Below, piece after piece: positions 1 to 10,255 of a stretch of 26,400 nt of DNA; within the stretch, counting starts at the first letter, position 1, and each line of letters opens with the position of its first letter. A program made the position numbers and the translations under genes. This DNA is from an uncultured Piscinibacter sp. Its GTDB lineage: Bacteria > Pseudomonadota > Gammaproteobacteria > Burkholderiales > Burkholderiaceae_C. Location of the stretch: contig NZ_CALFYO010000003.1 in assembly GCF_937952055.1 (NCBI RefSeq), positions 1 through 26,400 of the forward strand, given 5' to 3'. The notes under the pieces were generated by a model that was not told the DNA's origin, searched no databases, and saw nothing but the letters and a program-made list of their open reading frames with translations.

Positions 1-56
1 GTCGCACCAGCCTCCCGGCTACCGCGTCCGCGATACAACCTCTTGACGGTTCACAA
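1..56. other. left edge, no gene seen
   Basis: These bases lie downstream of the EamA exporter stop codon. I see no credible coding frame, no T-tract terminator and no repeat. A neighbouring gene presumably lies beyond the left edge. Confidence 0.4.
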
Positions 57-956
57 CTAGCGCCGCGTGCTCAGCCAGATGCCCGGCAGGATGAGCAGCG
101 CGCCGACGGCATGGAACCAGTGCACAGGTTCGCCGAGCACCGCCCACCCGACGCCGGCGCTGTAGAGCGGGCCGAGGTAGAGCACCATCGACACGCGTGC
201 CGCGCCGAGGACGCGCTGCATGAACGAATAGGCCGCGTAGGCCGCCGCGCCGGGAATCAGCGCCGCCGCAAGCACCAGCGCGGCGCTGCGCCAGGAGATT
301 TCGCTCGGCAACCAGGCCAGCGACTCCCAGGCGGTGAACGGCACCAGCACGACCACGCCGCCGACGGAGATCAGCGTCAGCCGGGCCAGCGGCGAGAAGG
401 CCGAGGGCCAGGCGCGCAGCAGCAGCGAGTACGCGGTCCAGCAGACCACCGCCACGGCGATCCACAGGTCGCCCGGGTTGAGCGAGATGTCGCCGATCGC
501 GGACCATTGCCCACGCAGAATCACGTGCAGCACGCCGGCCAGCGCGAGCGCCACGCCGATCGCCTGCAGTGCGCCGAAGCGCTCGCGCAGCCACAGCGCG
601 GAAGCCAGCGCGATCAGCACCGGCGAGGTGGCGTAGAGCAGCCCGATGTTCACCGCCGCGGTGCTGCGCCCGCCGATGTAGACGAAGGCGCCGCAGACCC
701 ACATGCCGAGCGCGCCCAGGACGAGGAAGTGCAGCGCCTCGGCACGCACGAGCCGGCGTTTGGCGGCGATCTCGCGGTGGCAGAACAGCGCCAGCACCAG
801 CGCGGCAACGGTCCAGCGGCCCAGTGCCAGCGCATGCGGCGCGATGATGCCCGGCGCCCAGCGGGCCACCAGGTAGTTCACGCTCCACAGAGCCGGTGCC
901 ACGAAGAGCAGCACCTGCGCGGCAAGCACGTCGCGGCGGACGGCCGACGCTTCCAA
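57..956 (-). CDS. EamA/DMT-family exporter
   Basis: Inner-membrane drug/metabolite transporter of the EamA type, about 299 residues, the usual size for ten-helix members. The sequence is almost wholly hydrophobic helices arranged as two repeats. The first starts near LLFVAPALWSVNYLVARW, and the second near NPGDLWIAVAVVCWTAYSLL; both resemble the EamA repeat opening. The substrate cannot be read from the sequence; members export amino acids, purines or other metabolites. The frame stays open much further upstream, but that part lies inside the gamma-glutamyltransferase gene and does not look like protein, so I chose a TTG at 956. A GTG at 929 is an alternative; neither has a strong ribosome binding site. 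It follows the transferase stop by 7 bases and is probably co-transcribed. Confidence 0.85.
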   Translation of the reverse strand: MEASAVRRDVLAAQVLLFVAPALWSVNYLVARWAPGIIAPHALALGRWTVAALVLALFCHREIAAKRRLVRAEALHFLVLGALGMWVCGAFVYIGGRSTAAVNIGLLYATSPVLIALASALWLRERFGALQAIGVALALAGVLHVILRGQWSAIGDISLNPGDLWIAVAVVCWTAYSLLLRAWPSAFSPLARLTLISVGGVVVLVPFTAWESLAWLPSEISWRSAALVLAAALIPGAAAYAAYSFMQRVLGAARVSMVLYLGPLYSAGVGWAVLGEPVHWFHAVGALLILPGIWLSTRR

Positions 957-963
957 GCCGCGC

Positions 964-2589
964 TCAGACCGCCGCGGCCAAGCCGTCGCGGCGCGGGTCG
1001 CTGGCGGCCACGTAGCCCTCCACCGCCGGGTCGCCAAGGCGCCAGATGAACTGGCCGGCGCCGAAGTCCTGGTAGCTGTCCTGGAACGACTCGACCTGGT
1101 GGCCGAGCGCACGCAGGCCCTCGCGGGTCGCCGCCGGCATGGTCGCCTCGACGTTGATCGAGCGGCCCTGGTTGAAGCGCCAGCGCGGTGCGTCGCAGGC
1201 GGCCTGCGGTTCCTGGCGGAAGTCGAGCATGCGCACCAGGGTCTGCAGGTGGCCCTGCGGCTGCATGTTGCCGCCCATCACGCCGAAGCTCATCTGCGGC
1301 GCACTGTCCTTCATCAGGAAGGCCGGGATGATGGTATGAAAGGGTCGCTTGCCCGGCGCGACGAGGTTGGGGCTGGCCGGATTCAGGCTGAAGCCATGGC
1401 CGCGGTTCTGCAGCGAGACGCCGTAGCCCGGCACCACCACGCCCGAACCGAAGCCCATGTAGTTGCTCTGGATGAAGCTGACCATCATGCCGCGCTCGTC
1501 CACGGCGCTGAGGTAGATCGTGCCGCCCTTCACCGGATTGCCGGCGCCGAAGTCCTGCGCACGCCGGCGGTCGATCTGGCGGGCGCGGTCGAACAGGTAG
1601 GCGTCGTCCAGCATCTGCGCGGGCGTCACCTCCATCGTGTCCGGATCGGACACGTAGCGGTAGGTGTCGGCGAAGGCGAGCTTCATCGCCTCGATCTGCA
1701 GGTGCTGCGCCTCGATGCTGTCCGGCTTCATGCTGGCGAGGTCGAAGTGCGACAGGATGCCCAACGCGATCAACGCCGCGATGCCCTGCCCGTTCGGCGG
1801 GATCTCGTGCAGCGTATGGCCGGCGTAGTCCTTGGCGATCGTCTCCACCCATTGCGGGCGGTAGGCCGCCAGGTCGGCCGCCGTCAGCGCGCCGCCGTGC
1901 GCCTTGGCGTGCCGCTCGATCGCCTGCGCCACCTCGCCGCGGTAAAAGGCCTCGCCGCGGCTCGTCGCGATCAGCTCGAGCGTGCGCGCCGCCTCGGGGA
2001 AGCGGAACAGTTCACCGACGTGGGGTGCACGGCCGTGCGGCAGGAAGGCCTGTGCGAAGCCGGGCTGGTCGGTCAGTTCGGGCAAGGCGGCCGCCATCGC
2101 CCACTTCTGCCGCACCACCCAGGGCACGGCATAGCCGCGCTCGGCGATCTCGATCGCCGGCGCCATCAGGTCGGCGAACGGCAGTGCGCCGAAGCGCTCG
2201 GACAACGCCACCCAGGCCGACACCGCACCGGGCACGGTGACGCTGTCCCAGCCGCGCTTGGCCGGCGAGCGCGCGTCCTCGCCGTAGCGGGAGCGGAAGT
2301 ACTGCGGCGTCCAGGCCTGCGGCGCGCCTCCGCTGGCGTTGAGGCCATGCAATGTCGAGCCGTCCCACAGGATCGCGAACGCGTCCGAGCCGAGGCCATT
2401 GCTGCACGGCTCGACGATGGTCATCGCGGCCGCGGCGGCGACGGCTGCGTCGACGGCATTGCCGCCAGCCCACAGCATGCGCGCTCCGGCCTGCGCGGCC
2501 AGCGGGTGCGAGGTCGAGACGATGTTGCGACCGAACACCGGCAGGCGCTGGCTCGGGTAGCCGGCGCTCCAGTCGAAGGAAAAAGTCAT
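964..2589 (-). CDS. gamma-glutamyltransferase family protein (cytosolic, YwrD-like)
   Basis: Ntn-hydrolase of the gamma-glutamyltranspeptidase family, 541 residues. Family members cleave or transfer gamma-glutamyl groups (glutathione and related amides) after self-cleavage that frees an N-terminal threonine. The likely processing threonine is T357 in GGTIYLSAVDERG, followed by the small-subunit signature SFIQSNYMGFGSGVVVPG (371-388). Large-subunit landmarks are GGNAVDAAVA (42-51) and EPCSNGLGSDAF (60-71). There is no signal peptide, unlike classical periplasmic Ggt, so it resembles the intracellular YwrD-like branch. The ATG at 2589 overlaps the DUF3422 stop as ATGA, suggesting coupled translation. 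Whether it acts on glutathione or on another gamma-glutamyl or acylated amide is open. Confidence 0.9.
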   Translation of the reverse strand: MTFSFDWSAGYPSQRLPVFGRNIVSTSHPLAAQAGARMLWAGGNAVDAAVAAAAAMTIVEPCSNGLGSDAFAILWDGSTLHGLNASGGAPQAWTPQYFRSRYGEDARSPAKRGWDSVTVPGAVSAWVALSERFGALPFADLMAPAIEIAERGYAVPWVVRQKWAMAAALPELTDQPGFAQAFLPHGRAPHVGELFRFPEAARTLELIATSRGEAFYRGEVAQAIERHAKAHGGALTAADLAAYRPQWVETIAKDYAGHTLHEIPPNGQGIAALIALGILSHFDLASMKPDSIEAQHLQIEAMKLAFADTYRYVSDPDTMEVTPAQMLDDAYLFDRARQIDRRRAQDFGAGNPVKGGTIYLSAVDERGMMVSFIQSNYMGFGSGVVVPGYGVSLQNRGHGFSLNPASPNLVAPGKRPFHTIIPAFLMKDSAPQMSFGVMGGNMQPQGHLQTLVRMLDFRQEPQAACDAPRWRFNQGRSINVEATMPAATREGLRALGHQVESFQDSYQDFGAGQFIWRLGDPAVEGYVAASDPRRDGLAAAV

Positions 2590-3887
2590 CGTGGGGACTC
2601 CAGGTGATGCGTGTCGGCGGCGGCATGCGCCTCGCGGTGCAGGCGGCGCACGCCGAGCCATACCGCGAAGGCGATGAGCGGGATGCTCAGCGCCACGGCG
2701 AGGTCGGGCGAGACGCCCCAGCCGGCCGACTTGGCGCCTTTCGCGGCATAGCCCACCAGCCCGGCGCCGTAGTACGTGACCGCCGCCACCGAGAAGCCTT
2801 CCACCGCGCTCTGCAGCAGCAGCTGGGCCTTCTGGCGGCGGTTCATCGCGTCGAGCAACTCTCGGCTGCTTTGCTGCTGCTCGATCTCCACCCGCGTGCG
2901 CAGGAGGTTGGAGACGCGCGAGATGCGTTCCGAGAGCGCCTGCTGCCGCCGCCCGGCCCAGGCGCAGGTCTGCATCGCCGGCAACAGCCGGCGGTCCATG
3001 AACTCGCGCACCGTCTGCAGGTTGTGCACGCGTTCCTCGCGCAATTCGTCGATGCGCCGCTGCATCAGCTCGAAGTAGGCAGCGCTGGCCGAGAAGCGCG
3101 CATGGGTGCGCGCATAGAGGCCCTCCACGCGGGCGGCCAGCTGGGTGAGCTGGCGCAGCAGTTCCTGCTCGTCGTCGGGGCTGGCCGTGCGGATGCGCTC
3201 GGCGACATCGGCGAGATCGCGCTCCGCGCCGACCAGCGCGCTGCCCACCTCGCGCGCCACCGGCAGGCCGAGCAGGGCCATCATGCGGTAGGTCTCGATC
3301 TCCTGCAGGCGCTGCACCAGACGACCGAGCCGGCGCGGCGTCATGTCGCCGGCCACCACCACCCAGCGCGCGAAGCCGTCGCCGTAGAGGCGGAAGTCGG
3401 TGTAGACGTCGGCCGACCCGTCCATCACGCGCGCGCCGACGAGGCTGTCCTCGTCGAGCATGCTGCGCACCAGCGGCGGCAGTTCGTGGCGCGGCGTGAG
3501 CGCCGGCTTGACGAGCACGTGCAGGCCGACCAGCCACTGCCCCGGCAGGCCGCGCCGCCAGTCGGCCGGCACCTCGTCGATGGGCAGCGGCGCGAAGCCG
3601 TCGGGCACGGCGGCCAGCTGCTTCCAGAAGGTACAGGTGTGGAACTCGCCATGTTTCTCCCAGCGCAGGTGCAGGCCGCCGATGTCGGTGCTGAGGTGGC
3701 TGGCAGCTTCGGCCGGCACCGGCAGCTGGCGGGCGCGCAGCAGGCTCGCGAGGTGCTCGCGCTCGGCGTCGCCCGCATTGCCCACCAGGGCGATGTGCGA
3801 CAGCAGCAGCGGCGCGTTCATGCGCTCGTACGGTCGCGCGTGCACCTCGTGGTGCAAGGTCTCGCGCAAGGGGTGCACGGTCTGCAT
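2586..3887 (-). CDS. DUF3422 family membrane-anchored protein
   Basis: Conserved protein of unknown function, 433 residues. It opens with HPLRETLHHEVHARPYERMNAP, the typical DUF3422 N-terminal signature, which places the start at ATG 3887. A clear GGAGGAAG ribosome binding site lies 7 bases upstream; an in-frame ATG 45 bases earlier is less likely. The middle is charged and helical, probably coiled-coil (about 190-350). The C-terminus carries two predicted membrane helices (about 365-382 and 393-413) followed by a short basic tail, so most of the protein should be cytosolic with a C-terminal anchor. It overlaps the gamma-glutamyltransferase by 4 bases, which suggests linked production, but no biochemical role is known to me. 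Confidence 0.85.
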   Translation of the reverse strand: MQTVHPLRETLHHEVHARPYERMNAPLLLSHIALVGNAGDAEREHLASLLRARQLPVPAEAASHLSTDIGGLHLRWEKHGEFHTCTFWKQLAAVPDGFAPLPIDEVPADWRRGLPGQWLVGLHVLVKPALTPRHELPPLVRSMLDEDSLVGARVMDGSADVYTDFRLYGDGFARWVVVAGDMTPRRLGRLVQRLQEIETYRMMALLGLPVAREVGSALVGAERDLADVAERIRTASPDDEQELLRQLTQLAARVEGLYARTHARFSASAAYFELMQRRIDELREERVHNLQTVREFMDRRLLPAMQTCAWAGRRQQALSERISRVSNLLRTRVEIEQQQSSRELLDAMNRRQKAQLLLQSAVEGFSVAAVTYYGAGLVGYAAKGAKSAGWGVSPDLAVALSIPLIAFAVWLGVRRLHREAHAAADTHHLESPR

Positions 3888-4021
3888 CGTTCTTCCTCCG
3901 GCGTCGATTATCGGATGCGGTGCGTCCGGCACCGGGCCGCCTCAAGGCGCACGGCGCCCGAGGGCCGCGAGAGCGGGCCTCTTCATGGCCCGCGGGGCAG
4001 GAGCGAAGCGACTGGGGGCTG
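3888..4021 (-). other. intergenic region between MFS and DUF3422 genes
   Basis: This is the only sizeable gap in the minus-strand cluster (134 bases). It holds the DUF3422 ribosome binding site at its left end and one perfect hairpin (3973-3993). I could not identify a convincing -35/-10 pair. It may contain a separate promoter for the DUF3422-ggt-EamA genes. Confidence 0.35.
3973..3993 (-). terminator. possible hairpin after MFS gene (no U-tract)
   Basis: A perfect inverted repeat, GCGGGCC at 3973-3979 and GGCCCGC at 3987-3993 with a 7-base loop, lies 28 bases past the MFS stop on the transcribed strand. No T-run follows, so it is not a classical intrinsic terminator. It could slow transcription or protect an mRNA end, or be chance in GC-rich DNA. 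Confidence 0.3.
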
Positions 4022-5611
4022 TCAGTCGATGCTCTCGCCGAGGAAGCGCTGCACCTTCGGCGGCTCCGCGCCCAGGTGGAAGGCCAAGCGTCGCTCGCGC
4101 AGGCCGACGTCGGCGGCAGTGAAGCGCTCCAGCCGCCGCAGGTGCTCGACCCAGGTCTCGTCGAGGAAATACTCGAGGTACCGCCCGGGGCTCGCGGGAT
4201 CGCGGAACAGGCCCCAGGACAGCGCGCCCTGGCGCAGCCGCGCGCGGCGCGTCTGCTCCATGATCTCCATGAAGGCATCGGCGCGGCTCGGGTCGATGAG
4301 GTACTCCACCGTCACCATCACCGGGCCGTCGTCGGGCAGCGGTTCGACCAGGGGCACCGGGGCCGCACTGCCCGGCTTGGCGGGGCTGAGGTCCTCGTCC
4401 TCGCCGCCGTCCACCGAGAGCCGTCGCGTCAGCAGCAGCACCGCCGGGCCGACCAGCGCCGCGGCCACGATGCTCGCCGACACGCTGGTCCAGCCCGCCA
4501 CCTGGCCCCACAGCGCCGCGCCGGCCGCGCTGCCGCCCATCAGCGCCATCTGGTAGATCGACATGCCGCGCGCACGCACCCAGTTGGGCAGCGCCATCTG
4601 CGCCGCCAGCGTCAGCGAATTGGCGGTGGCGATCCAGGCCATGCCCGCCACCGCCATCGCCGGCACGGCCAGCCACAGCGTCGGCGAGAAGACCACTGTG
4701 ATCGCCGCCAGCGCGTGCACACTCGTCCCCCACCTCACGAACTGGTCACGGCTGATGTCCTGGCGCAGCCGCGGCAGGTACAGCGCTGTGACCACCGCGC
4801 CGCAACCCATTGCAGCCAGCAGCAGCGTGAACGTGCCCGCGCCTCCGCCGTGGATGCCCCGCGCCACCAGCGGCAGCAGCGCGGTCAGCGAGGTCGACTG
4901 CAGGAAAAACAGGAAGATGCGGATGAGCACGTTGCGCATGCGCGGCGACTGCACGACATGCTGCAGGCCGACGCGCATCGCGCCGAGGAAGCGCTCGCCC
5001 GGCAGGGCGCTCGCCTTGCGTTGCGACTTCCAGCGCAGGATGAGCACGAAGGCGCCGATCGACAGCACGGCGTTGAGCGCGAACACGAAGGCGCTGCCCG
5101 CGCCGGCGAGCAAGGCGCCGGCCACCACCGGTCCGATGACGCGCGACATGTTCATCGCCACGCCGTTGAGCGCCAGCGCGGCGGGCAGCTCGGGGCGGGG
5201 AACCACCTCGGGGACGATGGCGGCGAACACCGGCCAGCGCATCGCCATGCCGACGCCGTTGGCGAAGGTCAGCGCCAGCAGCAGCGGCGCCGTCAGCACG
5301 CCGGCGACCGAGCAGGCGCACAGCACGACGGCAACGCTGGCGACCCACAGCTGCGTGACGGCGAAATAGCGTCGCCGGTCGACGATGTCCGCCAGCGCGC
5401 CGCTGGGCAGGCCGAGCACGAACACCGGCAGGGTGGAGGCGGCCTGCACCAGCGCCACCATCACTGCGCTGTCGGTCAGCGAGGTCATCAGCCAGGCGGC
5501 GGCGACGTCGTTCATCCACATCGTCACGTTGGCCGCCAGCCAGGCCAACCAGAGCATGCGGAACACCGGCCCCTTCAGCGGGGCCAGCGACGACGGCGAA
5601 GCCGCGCTCAC
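4022..5611 (-). CDS. MFS exporter with C-terminal monooxygenase-like domain (MFS_3 type)
   Basis: Major facilitator of the EntS-like MFS_3 group, 529 residues. About twelve membrane helices fill residues 10-395. An MFS loop motif, GLPSGALADIVDRRRYF, follows the second helix. Residues 430-529 form a soluble domain (VMVTVEYLIDPSRADAFMEI...) that resembles antibiotic-biosynthesis-monooxygenase/ferredoxin-like folds. This tail is a recurrent feature of the MFS_3 family rather than a unique fusion. Members of the family include siderophore and macrolide exporters; the substrate here is unknown. The start is a GTG at 5611, seven bases after the tctA stop, with only a weak ribosome binding site, so translation may depend on tctA. 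The next in-frame ATG is 18 codons in and would cut into the conserved start of helix 1. Confidence 0.88.
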   Translation of the reverse strand: MSAASPSSLAPLKGPVFRMLWLAWLAANVTMWMNDVAAAWLMTSLTDSAVMVALVQAASTLPVFVLGLPSGALADIVDRRRYFAVTQLWVASVAVVLCACSVAGVLTAPLLLALTFANGVGMAMRWPVFAAIVPEVVPRPELPAALALNGVAMNMSRVIGPVVAGALLAGAGSAFVFALNAVLSIGAFVLILRWKSQRKASALPGERFLGAMRVGLQHVVQSPRMRNVLIRIFLFFLQSTSLTALLPLVARGIHGGGAGTFTLLLAAMGCGAVVTALYLPRLRQDISRDQFVRWGTSVHALAAITVVFSPTLWLAVPAMAVAGMAWIATANSLTLAAQMALPNWVRARGMSIYQMALMGGSAAGAALWGQVAGWTSVSASIVAAALVGPAVLLLTRRLSVDGGEDEDLSPAKPGSAAPVPLVEPLPDDGPVMVTVEYLIDPSRADAFMEIMEQTRRARLRQGALSWGLFRDPASPGRYLEYFLDETWVEHLRRLERFTAADVGLRERRLAFHLGAEPPKVQRFLGESID

Positions 5612-5618
5612 GGCGCGA

Positions 5619-7127
5619 TCAATCCACTTCCTTGAACGCCTCCTCGCGCTTGCTCTTGATCGACGGCAGCATCACCACCACGATCATCAGTGCAGCGGCG
5701 ATCAGCAACCCGGCCGACAACGGCCGCGTCACGAAGGTGCCCCAGTCGCCGCGCGACAGCAGCAGCGCGCGGCGCAGGTTCTCTTCCATCATCGGCCCGA
5801 GGATGAAGCCGAGCAGCAGCGGAGCCGGCTCGCAGCCGAGCTTGTAGAACAGGTAGCCGACGATGCCGAAGCCGGCGGCCATGAACACGTCGAAGTTGTT
5901 GTTGTTCAGCGTGTACAGGCCGATGGCGCAGAACGACATGATGGCCGGGAAGAGGAAGCGGTAAGGCACCGTCAGCAGCTTGATCCAGATGCCGATCAGC
6001 GGCAGGTTCAGCACCACCAGCATCAGGTTGCCCACCCACATCGAGGCGATCAGGCCCCAGAACAGCTCCGGATTGCTGCTCATCACCTGCGGACCGGGCT
6101 GGATGCCCTTGATGGTCATCGCGCCGACCATCAGCGCCATCACGGCATTCGGCGGGATGCCCAGCGTCAGCATCGGGATGAACGAGGTCTGCGCGCCGGC
6201 GTTGTTGGCCGACTCGGGACCGGCCACGCCGCGAATGTCGCCACGGCCGAAGCGGCTGGCGTCCTTGGCGAGCTTCTTCTCCACCGTGTAGGCCGCGAAC
6301 GAGGAGAGCAGTGCACCGCCACCCGGCAGCACGCCCAGCATCGAGCCCAGCGCCGTGCCCCGCAACACCGCCGGCCAGGCGTCGTGGAAGTCCTGCCGGG
6401 TCGGCCACAAGCCCTTCACGTCCTTGGTGAAGACCTCGCGGTGCTCGGCCGGGCGGCCGAGGTTGGCGATGATCTCGCCGAAGCCGAACACGCCCATGGC
6501 GATGGCGACGAAGCCGATGCCGTCGGTCAGTTCGGGGATGTCGAAGCTGTAGCGCGGCGTGCCGGAGATGACGTCGGTGTTGATCTGGCCCATCAGCAGG
6601 CCGAGCAGGATCATCGCGATCGCCTTGACCAGCGAGCCCGACGCCAGCACCACCGCGCCGATCAGGCCCAGCACCATCAGCGAGAAGTACTCGGCCGGGC
6701 CGAACTTGAAGGCCAGTTCGGTCAGCGGCGGCGCGAAGGCTGCGACGATCAGCGTCGCCACCGAGCCGGCGAAGAACGAGCCCAGGCCCGCGGCAGCGAG
6801 CGCAGCACCGGCGCGACCCTGGCGGGCCATCTGGTAGCCGTCGATCGCGGTGACCACCGAGCTCGACTCGCCCGGCACATTGATCAGGATCGCGGTGGTC
6901 GAGCCGCCGTACTGCGCGCCGTAGTAGATGCCGGCCAGCATGATCAGCGCCGGCGTCGCGTCCAGCGAGTAGATCGACGGCAGCAGCATCGCGATGGTCG
7001 CCACCGGTCCGAGTCCGGGCAGCACGCCGATCAGCGTGCCCAGCAGCGCCCCGCCGAAGGCGTACAGCAGGTTCTGGAAGGTGAAGGCGACGCCGAAGCC
7101 GAGCGAGAGGTTCTGCAGAAGTTCCAT
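5619..7127 (-). CDS. tctA: tripartite tricarboxylate transporter, large membrane subunit TctA
   Basis: Large inner-membrane subunit of a TTT-family secondary transporter, 502 residues, the usual length. TctA forms the transport path for carboxylates delivered by a periplasmic TctC (Bug) protein. The family signature GVLPGLGPVATIAMLLP sits at 34-50, and a related glycine-proline segment, LGSMLGVLPGGGALLSSF, marks the second half. Other typical elements are YYGAQYGGSTTAILINVPGE and AGPESANNAGAQTSFIPML. Multiple hydrophobic helices cover the length. The ATG at 7127 has a GAGGAG ribosome binding site 6 bases upstream that overlaps the tctB stop region, so tctB and tctA are coupled. No tctC lies nearby, which is common in Burkholderiales that hold many unlinked Bug genes. 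Confidence 0.95.
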   Translation of the reverse strand: MELLQNLSLGFGVAFTFQNLLYAFGGALLGTLIGVLPGLGPVATIAMLLPSIYSLDATPALIMLAGIYYGAQYGGSTTAILINVPGESSSVVTAIDGYQMARQGRAGAALAAAGLGSFFAGSVATLIVAAFAPPLTELAFKFGPAEYFSLMVLGLIGAVVLASGSLVKAIAMILLGLLMGQINTDVISGTPRYSFDIPELTDGIGFVAIAMGVFGFGEIIANLGRPAEHREVFTKDVKGLWPTRQDFHDAWPAVLRGTALGSMLGVLPGGGALLSSFAAYTVEKKLAKDASRFGRGDIRGVAGPESANNAGAQTSFIPMLTLGIPPNAVMALMVGAMTIKGIQPGPQVMSSNPELFWGLIASMWVGNLMLVVLNLPLIGIWIKLLTVPYRFLFPAIMSFCAIGLYTLNNNNFDVFMAAGFGIVGYLFYKLGCEPAPLLLGFILGPMMEENLRRALLLSRGDWGTFVTRPLSAGLLIAAALMIVVVMLPSIKSKREEAFKEVD

Positions 7128-7137
7128 CGTGCGCTCC

Positions 7138-7599
7138 TCAGCCCATGAACCAGGGCTTGAGCGGAATCGTCAGGTTCAACCCGTAGATGAACACCAGCCA
7201 GCTGAACGCAGTGATGATGACCCCATTGACCAGCGCCTCCCCCCAGTGGAACTCGTCGCCGGCCAGCGCGGAGGTGACCACCAGCAGGGGCAGCGTGATG
7301 AACATGCCCAGCCTGGGCAGCAGCAGGCCGAACAAGACCATGGAGCCGACGATGATGAACAGCGGCTTCCAGGCGAACTTGCCGATCGGCTCGCCGCCCT
7401 CGGTTTCAATGGTCATCGCCTTGAACAGCACCGCCGCGCCGAGCAGTGCCATCAGGATGCCCAGCCCGAACGGAAAATAACCCGGGCCGGGGCGTGCCGA
7501 GGTGCCGAAGCTGTAGTTCGTCGCACCCCAGGCAAATGCCAAGCCGACGCCGATGAACATGAGGCCCGACCAGAAGTCGCGCTGGCTCTTGATCTTCAC
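7138..7599 (-). CDS. tctB: tripartite tricarboxylate transporter, small membrane subunit TctB
   Basis: Small four-helix membrane subunit of the TTT transporter, 153 residues. It opens with QRDFWSGLMFIGVGLAFAWGA and carries the conserved RPGPGYFPFGLGILMALLG after the first helix, both characteristic of TctB. It pairs with TctA in the inner membrane and is poorly conserved otherwise. The start is a GTG at 7599 preceded by a strong GGGGGAG ribosome binding site with 7-base spacing. It is the first gene of the minus-strand cluster that continues through tctA and the MFS exporter. The carboxylate moved (citrate, tartrate, aromatic acid or other) cannot be told from the sequence. Confidence 0.93.
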   Translation of the reverse strand: MKIKSQRDFWSGLMFIGVGLAFAWGATNYSFGTSARPGPGYFPFGLGILMALLGAAVLFKAMTIETEGGEPIGKFAWKPLFIIVGSMVLFGLLLPRLGMFITLPLLVVTSALAGDEFHWGEALVNGVIITAFSWLVFIYGLNLTIPLKPWFMG

Positions 7600-7635
7600 T
7601 GCGAATCTCCCCCGCTGACGGAATGCTTGCGGCGG

Positions 7636-7641
7636 ATTCTA
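7636..7641 (-). promoter_or_regulatory. possible -10 box for tctBA
   Basis: On the minus strand this reads TAGAAT, five of six matches to the sigma-70 -10 consensus, 36 bases before the tctB GTG. No good -35 sits at the usual distance. An interrupted palindrome GTGTaaaccACAC (7664-7676 on the plus strand as GTGTGGTTTACAC) lies upstream and could be an activator or repressor site. Confidence 0.3.
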
Positions 7642-7685
7642 GGCAGCGATGCCCGAGTGGCCTGTGTGGTTTACACGTAGCGCAG

Positions 7686-9472
<1,787 letters not shown>

Positions 9473-9476
<4 letters not shown>

Positions 9477-10255
9477 GCGGTGGCGGTCGGGGCGCCCGGC
9501 AGCGGGCGGATCATGCGCAGCCATTTTCGCGCCGGCAGGCCCCAGCGCGTTTCGATCTGTTGCGCGCGTCTCGCCAGTTCTTCACGCTCGGGCAGGTCGC
9601 CGTGCTTGATCGCCAGCACGACGGTGTTGCCCTCGCGCGTGGGCTGGAGCGAGACCACCGTGCCGCCGGCGAAGGCCGCGTCGATGCGCTGCGCGCTGCG
9701 CGCGAAGCTGGCATGGCGGCCGAACAGGTTGACGCTCATCACTCCCTGGTCGGCCAGCAGCCGCGCGCAGCCGCGGTAGAAGTCCTCGCTGTCGAGCACC
9801 GGGCTGGCGGCCTCGTGGTCGTAGAGGTCGACACACAGCACGTCGGCCGAGCCCGGCTCGGCGACCTCGTCGAGGTAGCGCTGCGCGTCCATCTCCACCA
9901 CGCGGCAGCGCGGCCCCTCCGCGGGCAGCCGGAAGTAGGCGCGGCACACGCCGATCACCGTCGGGTTCAGCTCCACCGCGGTGGTCTTCATCTTCAGCGC
10001 GCCATGCGTGAAGCGCGTGATGCTGCCCGCGCCGAGGCCGAGCTGCACGGCGTGGCCCCGCGTCACCTCGTCGGCCGGCCGCAGCAGCATCCAGGCCATC
10101 ATGCGCTGCACGTACTCCAGCTCGAGCTGCGTCGGCTGCTTCAATCGCATCGCGCCCTGCACCCAGGGCGTGCCCAGGTGCAGGTAGCGCACGCCATCGT
10201 GCTCGGAGATGGTGGCAGGCGCCAGGTCCGGATCGCTCCGCTTCTTCGTCGTCAT
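9473..10255 (-). CDS. spermidine synthase-like protein (SpeE/SAM-methyltransferase fold)
   Basis: Rossmann-fold protein related to polyamine aminopropyltransferases, 260 residues. The nucleotide-binding loop is VQLGLGAGSITRF (70-82), followed by the acidic strand end AVELNP (93-98) and VVEMDAQRYL (119-128). The active-site region reads CVDLYDHEAASP (141-152), where true spermidine synthases have a D-S-T/S-D-P type motif, and the glycine loop lacks the GGGDGG form. I therefore infer that it binds decarboxylated or ordinary S-adenosylmethionine but may not make spermidine. It overlaps both neighbours by 4 bases (ATGA at 10252-10255 and 9473-9476). Similar proteins are often annotated as spermidine synthase without test. 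Confidence 0.85.

Noticed and set aside
2590..4278. Long minus-strand extension of the gamma-glutamyltransferase frame, open to 4278
   Set aside because: It runs inside the DUF3422 gene and the end of the MFS gene and has the arginine-, alanine- and proline-rich makeup of a shadow frame in GC-rich DNA. The family start is the ATG at 2589.
2352..6837. Several long plus-strand open frames across the minus-strand transporter cluster
   Set aside because: All are antisense to tctA, tctB, MFS, DUF3422 or ggt, whose protein families are clear. None has recognisable motifs or binding sites.
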